Shown here: positions 7,589 through 15,637 of the stretch, piece after piece
How positions within the stretch are numbered: position 1 is the stretch's first letter
Layout: each line of letters starts with the position of its first letter
The notes under the pieces: model-generated
The model's database searches: none
What the model saw: the letters and a program-made list of their open reading frames with translations, nothing else
Told to the model about the DNA's origin: nothing
DNA from: Verrucomicrobiota bacterium
Lineage (GTDB): Bacteria > Verrucomicrobiota > Verrucomicrobiia > JABWAM01 > JAHFSZ01
Length of the DNA stretch: 33,010 nucleotides
Reading direction: 5' to 3'
Assembly: GCA_023265515.1 (NCBI GenBank)
Contig: JAHFSZ010000013.1
Span: 7,962 to 40,971 of the forward strand
Program-made: the position numbers and the translations under genes

Positions 7589-8545
7589 ATGAGAGCAGAA
7601 ATACTTTCTTATCTTCGCTGTCCAAGCTGTGGATCCTCGGGATGGAATCAGAGCATCTCAAATCAAACGGACTTTGAGATCATGGAAGGCGCTATCGTGT
7701 GCCGGAAGTGCGGGCAGGAACACCGATTGCACAATGGCGTGCTCGACGTCGTCGCGGACAGGCCTACAGGTGACGGCGTCGATGAGACCGAAGGGTGGGT
7801 GCGTTTTGCTGATCGCGAAGGGTGGAACGCGCTCGACGAGAAATATCTCGATTCCCTTCCGTTTTTTGTCGCGAAGAAATTGATGCCGAAGGACACCCTA
7901 ACCTGGGATCGGCATTGCAGGAATTTCTTTCGGACACTTTCCTACCTCGACTTGGAGGGCAAGCGGGTTCTCGACGTGGGAGCGGGCCGTTGCTGGTCGA
8001 CCCGATATCTTGCGATGCAGGGAGGGGAGTGCACGGCCACCGACATCATGTCGGCGCCGAACGTAGGATTGGAAACTGCGGCGCACTATTTAAAGAACCG
8101 ATCCATTTATTTCGAAAGGATTCGGTGCGACATGAACGAGTTCCCATTCAACGACGGCTCATTCGATTTGGTTTTTGCCCAGGGAGCCGTCCACCATTCG
8201 CTCGATATGCCTAGGACGTTCCAGGAAGTGGGGCGGGTCCTGGCTCCCGGAGGGTTGCTGGTTTTAACCAATGAGCATTGCAACGACTGGCGGGCAGAGG
8301 AGCGGATCGAGGTCAAGGACATGCCGGGAATTCATGAGCACTGCTACCGGGGCTACAGGCTCTGGAGGTGGCTCAAACAGGCCGGTTTTGGCAAACTCCA
8401 GATCATCCCCGATGCCTATTATTATAAGAGGAACGATTATTGCTACCGGACCTTCTCCGAACTGGGCCGAATCCACTCGTTTTTCATCAAGCTCAAACTG
8501 CTGATTTATGGGGGGGTCTTCAACCTGATTGCGAGGAAGAAATGA
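7589..8545 (+). CDS. Methyltransferase with N-terminal zinc ribbon (Trm112-like)
   Basis: This 318-aa protein begins with a short zinc-ribbon module. C11-x2-C14 in LRCPSCGS and C38-x2-C41 in VCRKCGQ are followed by HNGVLDVV, as in Trm112p-like domains often fused to methyltransferases. The catalytic part follows: VLDVGAGRCWSTRYLA (127-142), an acidic TDIMS, and FDLVFAQGAVHHSLDM with VLAPGGLLVLTNEHC. It likely methylates a sugar or lipid-linked intermediate. It starts 4 bp after the previous methyltransferase gene, and its stop overlaps the next start (ATGA at 8542). No substrate can be assigned. Confidence 0.87.
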   Translation: MRAEILSYLRCPSCGSSGWNQSISNQTDFEIMEGAIVCRKCGQEHRLHNGVLDVVADRPTGDGVDETEGWVRFADREGWNALDEKYLDSLPFFVAKKLMPKDTLTWDRHCRNFFRTLSYLDLEGKRVLDVGAGRCWSTRYLAMQGGECTATDIMSAPNVGLETAAHYLKNRSIYFERIRCDMNEFPFNDGSFDLVFAQGAVHHSLDMPRTFQEVGRVLAPGGLLVLTNEHCNDWRAEERIEVKDMPGIHEHCYRGYRLWRWLKQAGFGKLQIIPDAYYYKRNDYCYRTFSELGRIHSFFIKLKLLIYGGVFNLIARKK

Positions 8546-9660
8546 CGCGGCTTGTCGTGGTGCCCAGCGACCCCATAGCCGAATACGAGAGGGCGGGTTA
8601 CGACTGGTTGGAGCGCTATTATAATCCAACAGGAATGTTCGACGAGGTGTACGCTTTGAGCCCGCTGGAAGAAGGGGAAAGAAAAGCGCACGGCATGACG
8701 ATCCGTGGCGTCAAGGATCGGGAGCTTAAAGCGTTGTTGGAGAGGCTGAGGCCGGACGTGGTGCGGGCCTACGGCGGCTACTGGCCTTCCGATTACGTGG
8801 CGAGAAACCGCCTCGTCGATATACCACTGATGGTGAGCGTTCACGACAGCCGGCCCAATCTCATTCACGAGTCGCTGCGTTTTGCGGATCTAGTCGCGTG
8901 CACATCCGAGGTGGTGCGTAAGCAGGTGATCGCACGCGGCGTTGATCCGAAGCGTACGCGGATCCTGCCCAATCGCGTTGATGCGGAAATTTTCAAACCT
9001 GTCAAAGACATCTCCAAGTGGAGCGCGCAAGCGCGGGATTTTCCGCCGGGCCGCCACATTTTGCACGTCGGAAGAAAATCCGAGCAAAAGAACCTCGACA
9101 CGCTGATCGGCGCGCTCGCGCTGTTGCCGGAGGAATACAGCTGCATTTTCGTCGGAGCGGGAGACCGCGCGCCATACGAGTTGCTTGCAAGGCAAAAGGG
9201 CGTCGCCAATCGATGCTTCTGGGTCGATGCGGTCAAAAACAGCGAGCTGCCCGTATGGTACTCCGGGTGCGATTGCATGTGCACCCCCAGCCGCTCTGAG
9301 GGATTTGGAACTGTATTCATCGAAGCCGCTGCATGCGGAGCGCCGATCGTGACCTCCGACATTGCGCCGATGAACGAGTACCTGGCCAACGATGAGAGCG
9401 CATGTCTTGTGAAGGATTTCGAAAATCCGCAGGCTTTGGCCGACTCTGTGCGGAAGGTTTGCGAGGATGAAACATACCGGAAAAGAATTTCCAAAGGGGC
9501 GCTGCGCGCGGCCGAGCCATTCGAGCGCAAGCGAGTCGACGAGGCGGAGGCGGCCATTTATCGTGAAGTCATGGAAGCCGGTTCGGTTCCTTTGGCGCGA
9601 AGGCTCGAGTGGATGATTTGGAAAAAGTTTGGTTGGACCGGCGCGGAACAACCGCCATAG
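8542..9660 (+). CDS. Glycosyltransferase family 4 (GT-B fold)
   Basis: This 372-aa retaining-type glycosyltransferase has the C-terminal GT4 signature E-x7-E (E253 and E261, in SRSEGFGTVFIEAAACG), a donor-side HVGRKSEQKN segment (175-184), and LPNRVDAEIFKP before the second Rossmann domain. The N-terminal acceptor domain is short. The start is ATG 8542, which overlaps the preceding stop as ATGA and has GAGGAAG upstream; starting at 8440 would run 100 bp into the previous gene. It should transfer a nucleotide-sugar residue onto the growing lipid-linked glycan in the cytoplasm. Donor and acceptor cannot be deduced. Confidence 0.9.
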   Translation: MTRLVVVPSDPIAEYERAGYDWLERYYNPTGMFDEVYALSPLEEGERKAHGMTIRGVKDRELKALLERLRPDVVRAYGGYWPSDYVARNRLVDIPLMVSVHDSRPNLIHESLRFADLVACTSEVVRKQVIARGVDPKRTRILPNRVDAEIFKPVKDISKWSAQARDFPPGRHILHVGRKSEQKNLDTLIGALALLPEEYSCIFVGAGDRAPYELLARQKGVANRCFWVDAVKNSELPVWYSGCDCMCTPSRSEGFGTVFIEAAACGAPIVTSDIAPMNEYLANDESACLVKDFENPQALADSVRKVCEDETYRKRISKGALRAAEPFERKRVDEAEAAIYREVMEAGSVPLARRLEWMIWKKFGWTGAEQPP

Positions 9661-9667
9661 CACCACA

Positions 9668-11293
9668 ATGGCTGATCTGACAAATGCGGTGTCCAAAGCG
9701 CTGGGCTGGTTTCACCGGAACCGGCTCGAGCAGGCGGGAGTCGCGATATCCAACGTGGACGCGACATCTTACAACGAAGTGTCGGGATACTGGATTCCGA
9801 CATTGATCGCGCTCGGGCAGGAAGAAAAGGCCCTGGAGATCGGCGGGTGGCTTGCGGCGGTCCAGCTCGCCGATGGCTCGTTCCGGGATTGCTACGGAAC
9901 TCCGAATCCGTTCGACACGGGCCAGATCGTGCGCGGTTTCCACGCGCTTGCATCGCAAGACTCAAGGTTCCGAGAGCCTTTGGCGCGCGCGTGCCTGTGG
10001 ATGGCTTCGAGAATCGGTCCCAAGAGCATTCTGGCAAACCCCTTCGAGGAGGGTGTGCCGGATTGGGTTTTGCTTTATGCGTACCAGCCGGTCGAAGCTG
10101 CGGCGCGGTTTCTTGGCGAGAGATCGGTCGCGGAAAAAGCGCGTGCTTGCATCGAGGCTTACGCAAGAGCTCGCGGACCCAAAACCTGGGATGCGATCAC
10201 GCACTTCTTCGGCTACTGGCTGGAAGGGCTGGTCGATGCCGGCCTGGCTGAGATGGCGGCCCCGCACCTGGAGCGACTCGCGGCCGCGCAGGCAAAGGAC
10301 GGCTCGCTCACGGCGTTTCCCAACGTGAAGTGGGTCTGCACGCCCGGACTAGCGCAAATTGCGCTGGCCTGGCACAAGATCGGGAGAATCGAGGCCGCGC
10401 GGCGCGCAATGCACTGGCTGGCAACGAAACAAAATTCCAGCGGCGGCTGGTTCGGAAGCTACGGGCGCGGAGCGACCTATTTCCAGGATGCGGAGATTTC
10501 CTGGGCGGCCAAGTTTGTTATCGACCTGGCGCACAGAATTCAGCCGCAGAAAAATCACGTCTCCCAGGGCCCCATGAAGCGGCTCGACGCGAGCCAGTGG
10601 TCGTCGGTGCTGGGCTCGGAGGACAACCCTTCAAACATCGCTGAGAGAGTGCGCCGCGGCAAGCGTCAGCCATGGACGGACCTGCTTTTGCGGTGGACGG
10701 CTCCGGGCCAGCGCGTTCTCGAGCTGGGCAGCGGGACGGCGGAAATGTCCGCCAACCTTGGATTCCACGACCGGCGCGTGACGCTCGTCGATCTGAGCCC
10801 CGCGAATATCGATTTTGGACGGGAGCTGTTTGCCAAGCTTTCGCTGGAAACCGAAGGGCGGGTCGCCGACATCGAAAAGCGGCTGCCTTTTGGCGACGGC
10901 GAATTTGATGTCGTTTTCTCCAGCGGCGTGCTCGAGCATTACGACGATGAAACGATCGCGCGCTTGCTCCGGGAGTTCGGAAGAATCGCGCGGATCGCGG
11001 TGATCTCTTTTGTTCCCAACGCGGCGAGTTTGCCGTACCGCATCGGCAAATCGGTCCTCGAAGCCCGCGGCAAGTGGTGCTGGGGGCATGAGCGCCCGCT
11101 GCGCTCGCTGCGCCCGCATTGCGATGCCGCCGGACTTCGCGTGGCCGAGGAGACGACGGTCGGCCTGGCGCATTCATTGAATTTCCTGAGAGACGCGGGC
11201 CTCTGGCAGCTGGCGGACCAGCTTCGCTCGAACCTGCCGGACAGCGATTGCGGCAACGGGTATCTCGTGGCGACGCTCGCCCGAAAAAAATGA
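9668..11293 (+). CDS. Fusion: alpha/alpha-barrel (terpenoid-cyclase-like) domain + methyltransferase
   Basis: This 541-aa protein has an unusual layout. Residues 1 to about 295 are helical with repeated Q-x2-DGS/GGW-type turns: VQLADGSFRD (65-74), AQAKDGSLTAF (207-217) and KQNSSGGWFGSYG (254-266). This pattern fits the alpha/alpha-toroid seen in squalene-cyclase-like and VpsJ-like polysaccharide proteins. Residues 340-541 form a class I methyltransferase: VLELGSGTAEMS (350-361), LVDLSPANID, and FDVVFSSGVLEHYDDE. The N-terminal half could bind or process glycan, or be a lyase or hydrolase; I cannot tell which. I start at ATG 9668, 7 bp after the preceding stop; an in-frame GTG at 9629 lies inside the preceding gene. 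No Shine-Dalgarno sequence is evident. It overlaps the next gene by ATGA. Confidence 0.8.
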   Translation: MADLTNAVSKALGWFHRNRLEQAGVAISNVDATSYNEVSGYWIPTLIALGQEEKALEIGGWLAAVQLADGSFRDCYGTPNPFDTGQIVRGFHALASQDSRFREPLARACLWMASRIGPKSILANPFEEGVPDWVLLYAYQPVEAAARFLGERSVAEKARACIEAYARARGPKTWDAITHFFGYWLEGLVDAGLAEMAAPHLERLAAAQAKDGSLTAFPNVKWVCTPGLAQIALAWHKIGRIEAARRAMHWLATKQNSSGGWFGSYGRGATYFQDAEISWAAKFVIDLAHRIQPQKNHVSQGPMKRLDASQWSSVLGSEDNPSNIAERVRRGKRQPWTDLLLRWTAPGQRVLELGSGTAEMSANLGFHDRRVTLVDLSPANIDFGRELFAKLSLETEGRVADIEKRLPFGDGEFDVVFSSGVLEHYDDETIARLLREFGRIARIAVISFVPNAASLPYRIGKSVLEARGKWCWGHERPLRSLRPHCDAAGLRVAEETTVGLAHSLNFLRDAGLWQLADQLRSNLPDSDCGNGYLVATLARKK

Positions 11294-12075
11294 CGCCGCG
11301 CGTATCGATCGTTCTGCCGACCCACAACCGAGAAGCTCTGCTGCCGCGGGCCCTCGAGTTGTGCTTGAAGCAAACGTTCCGCGATCTGGAGGTGATCGTG
11401 GTCGATGACGGATCGACGGACGGCACCGCCGCCGTCGCGGCCCAATGGGCGGCGCGCGATCCTCGCGTGAGGGTTGTCACGCAATCCAACGCCGGTCTTC
11501 CATCGGCGCTCAATCGGGGGTTTGCGGAAGCGAAGGGCGAGTTTTTGACCTGGACCTCCGACGACAACCGCTACCATCCCACGGCGATCGCGGCGATGGT
11601 TGAAAATCTGGAGCGAAATCCCGACAGCGGACTCGTCTACACGGATTTTCAGATGGTGGACGCGGCCGGGAGGGTCAAGCAGAAGGTCACGAGCCGCTCG
11701 CCGTCGGATCTGGCCGGGATGAACGTGGTCGGCGCCTGCTTTCTTTACCGGCGAAGCGTCGCGATGACCGTGGGAGAATATAACGCGCGGCTCCCGCTGG
11801 TGGAAGACTGGGATTATTGGCTGCGGCTTGCGCTCGTCGCGCCGATACGGCATCTCAAGGAGATCCTTTACGACTTTTTGGATCATGAGGAGAGTCTCAC
11901 GAATCGCCGGCAGCTGCAGGTGCTGGAAACCGAATTCAAGATGAGGAAGCTCACGCCGCATCCGGAGGCGCGAAAAGATTTGTATCGGAAGGCGGTGGCG
12001 CGAAGACTCGCGACACTGCATTGGGCGTCCGGGAACAAAATCAAGGCGATCCTGTTCAGAATCCAAAGCATATAA
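11290..12075 (+). CDS. Glycosyltransferase family 2
   Basis: This 261-aa inverting glycosyltransferase has a GT-A fold. RVSIVLPTHNRE at the N-terminus and VIVVDDGSTDGT (35-46) form the nucleotide-binding part. SDD at 90-92 takes the place of the metal-binding DxD, and VEDWDYWLRLA holds the likely catalytic-base pair near residues 172-173. The start at 11290 overlaps the previous stop by four bases (ATGA). There is no transmembrane segment, so it acts at the cytoplasmic membrane face. The SDD variant is common in family 2. Donor and linkage are unknown. Confidence 0.91.
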   Translation: MTPRVSIVLPTHNREALLPRALELCLKQTFRDLEVIVVDDGSTDGTAAVAAQWAARDPRVRVVTQSNAGLPSALNRGFAEAKGEFLTWTSDDNRYHPTAIAAMVENLERNPDSGLVYTDFQMVDAAGRVKQKVTSRSPSDLAGMNVVGACFLYRRSVAMTVGEYNARLPLVEDWDYWLRLALVAPIRHLKEILYDFLDHEESLTNRRQLQVLETEFKMRKLTPHPEARKDLYRKAVARRLATLHWASGNKIKAILFRIQSI

Positions 12076-12088
12076 AAGGTATAATACT

Positions 12089-13219
12089 TTGAAACGAAAG
12101 ATCCTTGTCTTTTTTGGAACACGCCCCGAGATCGTGAAGCTCGCTCCCGTGATCCGCGCATTGCGGAAATCCGGAGCGGGCCGCATCGAGGTGTGCGACA
12201 CCGGCCAGCATCCGCACCTGGCAGGACCGCTTCTGAAATGGTTTGGCATTCGCGTGAACCATCGCCTGCGGCTCATGAGCGACGGCCAATCGCTTGCAAG
12301 GCTCTCCGCGAAGGCACTGGAGCGTGTCGACCGACTCATCTCCAGAACGAAACCCGCGTTGATTGTCTGTCAGGGCGATACGACGACGGCAATGATGGTG
12401 GGACTCGCCGCGTATTACCGTCGAGTGCCGCTGGCGCATGTTGAAGCAGGACTCAGAACGTGGGACAGGCTGCAGCCGTATCCCGAGGAAGCGAACCGGC
12501 GGTTCCTGTCGCTTGTGGCAGATCTTCATTTTGCCCCGACGCGCGACGCCGCGCGAAATCTTCGCGAAGAAAAGGTGCCTGCCGATGACATCTCAGTGAC
12601 AGGCAACACGTCGATTGATGCGCTGCTCTGGACCGTCCGCCGTCCGTTAAGCGCGCGGGAAATCGCGCCCCCCATCCGGAAGCTTCTGCAAACCCGCTCG
12701 CAATTTGTCCTGGTCACCGCTCACCGCCGCGAATCGTTCGGCGCAAGAATCCGGAGGATCGGGGAGGCGGTCAAGACGCTCGCCTGGCGCCACACGGACT
12801 GGAATTGGATCGTCCCGCTTCATCCCAATCCGAACGCGGGCCCTGTGCTTTCGCGAATGCTCAAAGGATTGCCGAACGTCATTCTCTGCAAGCCGCTCAA
12901 CTACCCCCAATTTTGTTTCCTGCTGGCCCGCTGCCGTTTCGCGATCACGGATTCGGGCGGAATTCAGGAGGAGGCGCCCGCGCTCGGAAAACCGGTGATC
13001 GTCGCGCGGGAAAAAACGGAGCGGCCCGAGGCGATGCGGACGGGGCATTTGCAGCTGGCCGGCTACGATCCGGCGCAAATTGTCCGCGCCTCCGAAAAAT
13101 GGATCCGCTCGCCGGCGCTGCTCAAACGGCTTTCACGGCCGACGTTTCCCTATGGGGACGGCCGCGCCGCCAAACGGATTCAAAAGCAGATTCGCGTGTT
13201 CTTAAGAAAGCGGGTTTGA
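12089..13219 (+). CDS. wecB: UDP-N-acetylglucosamine 2-epimerase (non-hydrolysing)
   Basis: This 376-aa protein matches the WecB family along its whole length. It interconverts UDP-GlcNAc and UDP-ManNAc. Visible motifs include FFGTRPEIVKLAPVI, CQGDTTT (D97), HVEAGLRTWD (E119), YPEEANRRF (E133/E134), VTGNTSIDAL, TAHRRESFG (H212) and ITDSGGIQEEAPALGKP. These cover the acidic residues and histidine implicated in E. coli WecB catalysis. The start is TTG 12089 with AAGGT eight bases before it; no ATG is available upstream in frame. TATAAT at 12080-12085 lacks a convincing -35 box. No UDP-ManNAc dehydrogenase is present in the window, so ManNAc itself, or a product made elsewhere, is used. The next gene overlaps by one base. 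Confidence 0.93.
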   Translation: MKRKILVFFGTRPEIVKLAPVIRALRKSGAGRIEVCDTGQHPHLAGPLLKWFGIRVNHRLRLMSDGQSLARLSAKALERVDRLISRTKPALIVCQGDTTTAMMVGLAAYYRRVPLAHVEAGLRTWDRLQPYPEEANRRFLSLVADLHFAPTRDAARNLREEKVPADDISVTGNTSIDALLWTVRRPLSAREIAPPIRKLLQTRSQFVLVTAHRRESFGARIRRIGEAVKTLAWRHTDWNWIVPLHPNPNAGPVLSRMLKGLPNVILCKPLNYPQFCFLLARCRFAITDSGGIQEEAPALGKPVIVAREKTERPEAMRTGHLQLAGYDPAQIVRASEKWIRSPALLKRLSRPTFPYGDGRAAKRIQKQIRVFLRKRV

Positions 13220-14049
13220 TGCCAGGATTATTGATTTCCACCTTCAAAAGAAGAATAGCGTCATGGATAGCTCAAAGATTGCCCCCTGCGTTCTCATATC
13301 AGTTCATGACTCGATGTGATTGTTTCATCAGGAAGGGCGATCTCATCGTTTCCATCGACGGCGTTCTATTTCCTTTTTTGCCCGATGATTCCCAGAAAGC
13401 CATGTACTATGGACTCTTTGAGCCGGAGGTTTCCGGGGCCATTCATCGTTTGCTTCGTCCGGGCGGCTGCTTCGTGGATGTGGGTGCCAATGTCGGTTAT
13501 TTTTCGGCAATTGCTGCTGCCGTGGTGGGGCCGTCAGGCCGGGTTTTTGCCTTTGAACCGCATGACCAGCACTATTTGCGATTAAACCTATTCGTAGATA
13601 TGAATTGCCCCGCTTGCTCAGTCCACGCCTATCAAGCCGCCGTTTGCGAATCGGACGGAATTGTCAGTTTCTACGAGTCGAACCAACCGGGTCGGCATTC
13701 CCTTGAGCTCGAGAGGGTGGATCCGCAACAGTTTTTGCGGGAGAGGAAGGTTCGATCTATATGTCTGGATTCCTTCGCGAGGGATAACCATCTGGAAAGA
13801 ATTGATTTATTAAAGATCGATGTCGAAGGAGCGGAACATCGGGTCTTGTTGGGTGCGCGGTCGCTTCTAAAAGAGAAGCGAATCGGGCAGATTATTGTCG
13901 AGATTTTCCATCCCGGAAAAAACGTTCCTCCTCCACTATTGGATGAGCTTGAGGTTTTGGGTTTGGAGGTGGTGGATGCTAAAACATGGAAGTATCCTGT
14001 TGCTTCGCCGACTCGGACAACATCCAATGCCGTCTGCAAGCCGCGATAG
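13219..14049 (+). CDS. FkbM-family methyltransferase
   Basis: This 276-aa protein carries FkbM-family motifs. CFVDVGANVGYFSAIAA (84-100) binds SAM, RVFAFEPHDQ contains the ribose-contacting E113, and DLLKIDVEGAEHRVLLGA (196-213) is diagnostic. FkbM enzymes O-methylate hydroxyls of natural products and sugars. I start at ATG 13219, which shares one base with the preceding wecB stop (TGATG). The long open frame upstream is a frame overlap with wecB and has no family similarity. GC is lower than in wecB. It probably O-methylates a sugar of the glycan; position unknown. Confidence 0.89.
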   Translation: MPGLLISTFKRRIASWIAQRLPPAFSYQFMTRCDCFIRKGDLIVSIDGVLFPFLPDDSQKAMYYGLFEPEVSGAIHRLLRPGGCFVDVGANVGYFSAIAAAVVGPSGRVFAFEPHDQHYLRLNLFVDMNCPACSVHAYQAAVCESDGIVSFYESNQPGRHSLELERVDPQQFLRERKVRSICLDSFARDNHLERIDLLKIDVEGAEHRVLLGARSLLKEKRIGQIIVEIFHPGKNVPPPLLDELEVLGLEVVDAKTWKYPVASPTRTTSNAVCKPR

Positions 14050-14105
14050 AAAGCGCTAAGGCCTCGAGCCGCTGTTCCTCACTGAACTTTCAACGGATAC
14101 CCATC

Positions 14106-14909
14106 ATGAATGTTGCCATCATCATTCCCTGCTACAACCACGGCGAATACGTCGGCGAGGCGGTCGCTTCGGCGCTGGCGCAGACGCTGCCCCCCTCCGA
14201 AATCATCGTGATCGACGACGCCTCGGATAAGCCGACACGAAAGACATGCGAGGCTCTGGCCTCGGACCGGGTCCGCGTTCTCCGCAACGAAAAGAACCTT
14301 GGGCTGGCCGGCGCCCGCAACAGGGCGATCCGCGAAGCCCGTTCCGAAGCCATTCTCCCACTTGACGCGGACGACCGGCTGCATCCGGATTTTCTGAAAC
14401 GCACGGTTCCAGTCCTTGAGTCTTCCTCGCAGATCGGCTGGGTCTATGTGGACTGCTCACTGTTTGGCGCGCGCGATGGATTTCTGGAGTTTCCCGAATA
14501 CGATCTGACACTTCTGCTGGCGCACGACGTCTGCCTGGCACCTTCGCTCTTCCGGAAGAGGGACTGGGAGCGGGTGGGGGGCTATGATGAGTCGTTCGAG
14601 ATCGGCCAGGAGGACTGGGACTTCTGGGTATCGCTGGCCGAAACCGGCCTGTGCGGCGCGCATGTTGCGGGCCGCCTTTATGAATACCGACAGCATTCGG
14701 AGTCAATGCGCTGCCGGTCGCACCAGGACATCGATGTCTCGGCAAAAAAACTCTGGGATAAGCACAAGGGCTTTTATGAACGGCATGCGGAGGCGATCTG
14801 GCGATATTATGTGGGACGATTTTACGGGGGGATGCCCGATCCATTCCATTCGTCTTCGAAGGCGAGCCTGCTGAGGCGCATTCGCCGCCGGTTGAGGCGC
14901 CGCGACTGA
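14106..14909 (+). CDS. Glycosyltransferase family 2
   Basis: This 267-aa GT-A enzyme begins NVAIIIPCYNHGEYVGEAV, with IIVIDDASD (33-41), the metal-binding DADD at 87-90 in LPLDADDRLHP, and QEDWDFWVSLAE (168-179) holding the likely catalytic acidic residue. It ends in a very basic tail (RRIRRRLRRRD) that could bind membrane phospholipid. ATG 14106 is chosen because the sequence before it in the same frame is not family-like; the 56-bp gap upstream shows no clear signal. The next gene overlaps by one base. It likely adds a sugar on the cytoplasmic side. Confidence 0.91.
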   Translation: MNVAIIIPCYNHGEYVGEAVASALAQTLPPSEIIVIDDASDKPTRKTCEALASDRVRVLRNEKNLGLAGARNRAIREARSEAILPLDADDRLHPDFLKRTVPVLESSSQIGWVYVDCSLFGARDGFLEFPEYDLTLLLAHDVCLAPSLFRKRDWERVGGYDESFEIGQEDWDFWVSLAETGLCGAHVAGRLYEYRQHSESMRCRSHQDIDVSAKKLWDKHKGFYERHAEAIWRYYVGRFYGGMPDPFHSSSKASLLRRIRRRLRRRD

Positions 14910-15574
14910 TGCAGAAGATCAAAAAAATGCTTCTCGGCACGGAACGCCGGCCGACGCGCGTTCTCGGCGGGCTGGCCAAAGGCGTTTGGATGCACCTCGA
15001 CCGCAGTTCGAACCTGCGCCTCATCTGCGGATTTTACGAGCCGTCGATCCGTTCCTTCCTGAAGAAACAAGCGCACCAGGCCGCTGTCTATTATGATGTC
15101 GGGGCGAACGCGGGATATTACTCGCTTCTATTCGCGAGCCAGGAGCCGGTCCAGAATGTGCACGCGTTCGAGCCCAATCCCCGGCTGGTCGCGGATTTCG
15201 AGCAGAACATGGAACTCAACCCCGGTCTCTCTCCGAAGATCACGCTCCACCCCATCGCGCTGGGCAACGGCATGGTGGGCAAGAGGCTCGATGACGTGGT
15301 CCGGGAGCTGAATTTGCCGCTTCCCGACCTGGTGAAGATCGACGTCGACGGCCCCGAGTCTGAAATCCTGCGCGGAAGCCGCGCGCTCCTGGAATCGAGA
15401 CATGCGGCCTGGATCGTCGAGACGCACAGCGCGCCGCTCGAGAAGGAAGTTGAGTCCCTCTTCCGCGATGCTGGCTACCGGAACCGTTTCCCTCCGGAGC
15501 CGTTCTGGCTGCGCTGGTTTCCGGAGCAGCGGCTGGATCTTCCCAACCGGCACCTAACCGCCGTCCCGGCGTAG
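14909..15574 (+). CDS. FkbM-family methyltransferase (short form)
   Basis: This 221-aa protein has FkbM motifs: VYYDVGANAGYYSLLFA (60-76), VHAFEPNPRLV with E88, and DLVKIDVDGPESEILRGS (140-157). It is shorter than the other FkbM enzyme in the locus, mainly between E88 and the KIDVDG motif, where only a short segment remains. ATG 14909 shares one base with the preceding stop, and GAGG lies upstream. It likely O-methylates a sugar hydroxyl. Its stop codon TAG runs directly into the AT-rich repeat that fills the following gap. Confidence 0.87.
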   Translation: MQKIKKMLLGTERRPTRVLGGLAKGVWMHLDRSSNLRLICGFYEPSIRSFLKKQAHQAAVYYDVGANAGYYSLLFASQEPVQNVHAFEPNPRLVADFEQNMELNPGLSPKITLHPIALGNGMVGKRLDDVVRELNLPLPDLVKIDVDGPESEILRGSRALLESRHAAWIVETHSAPLEKEVESLFRDAGYRNRFPPEPFWLRWFPEQRLDLPNRHLTAVPA

Positions 15575-15637
15575 TTTAATGTTTAAGGTTGAATGTTTAA
15601 AGTGGACGCAACCTCAAACCTTAAACTTTAAACATGA
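15574..15637 (+). repeat. AT-rich inverted repeat, second copy, ending at a start codon
   Basis: GTTTAAGGTT (15581-15590) has its exact complement AACCTTAAAC at 15617-15626. ATGTTTAAAGT (15593-15603) has its exact complement ACTTTAAACAT at 15625-15635. The two pairings share bases and cross each other, so they are alternatives. Like the copy near 1340, the element begins at a TAG stop as TAGTTTAA and ends in TTAAACATGA, where ATG is the next gene's start. It fills the whole 59-bp gap. Confidence 0.72.

Noticed and set aside
12080-12085. TATAAT before the UDP-GlcNAc 2-epimerase gene as a possible internal promoter
   Set aside because: The best -35 candidate (TTCAGA) matches only four of six bases at a 19-base spacing, and the AT run also fits a simple ribosome-site context.
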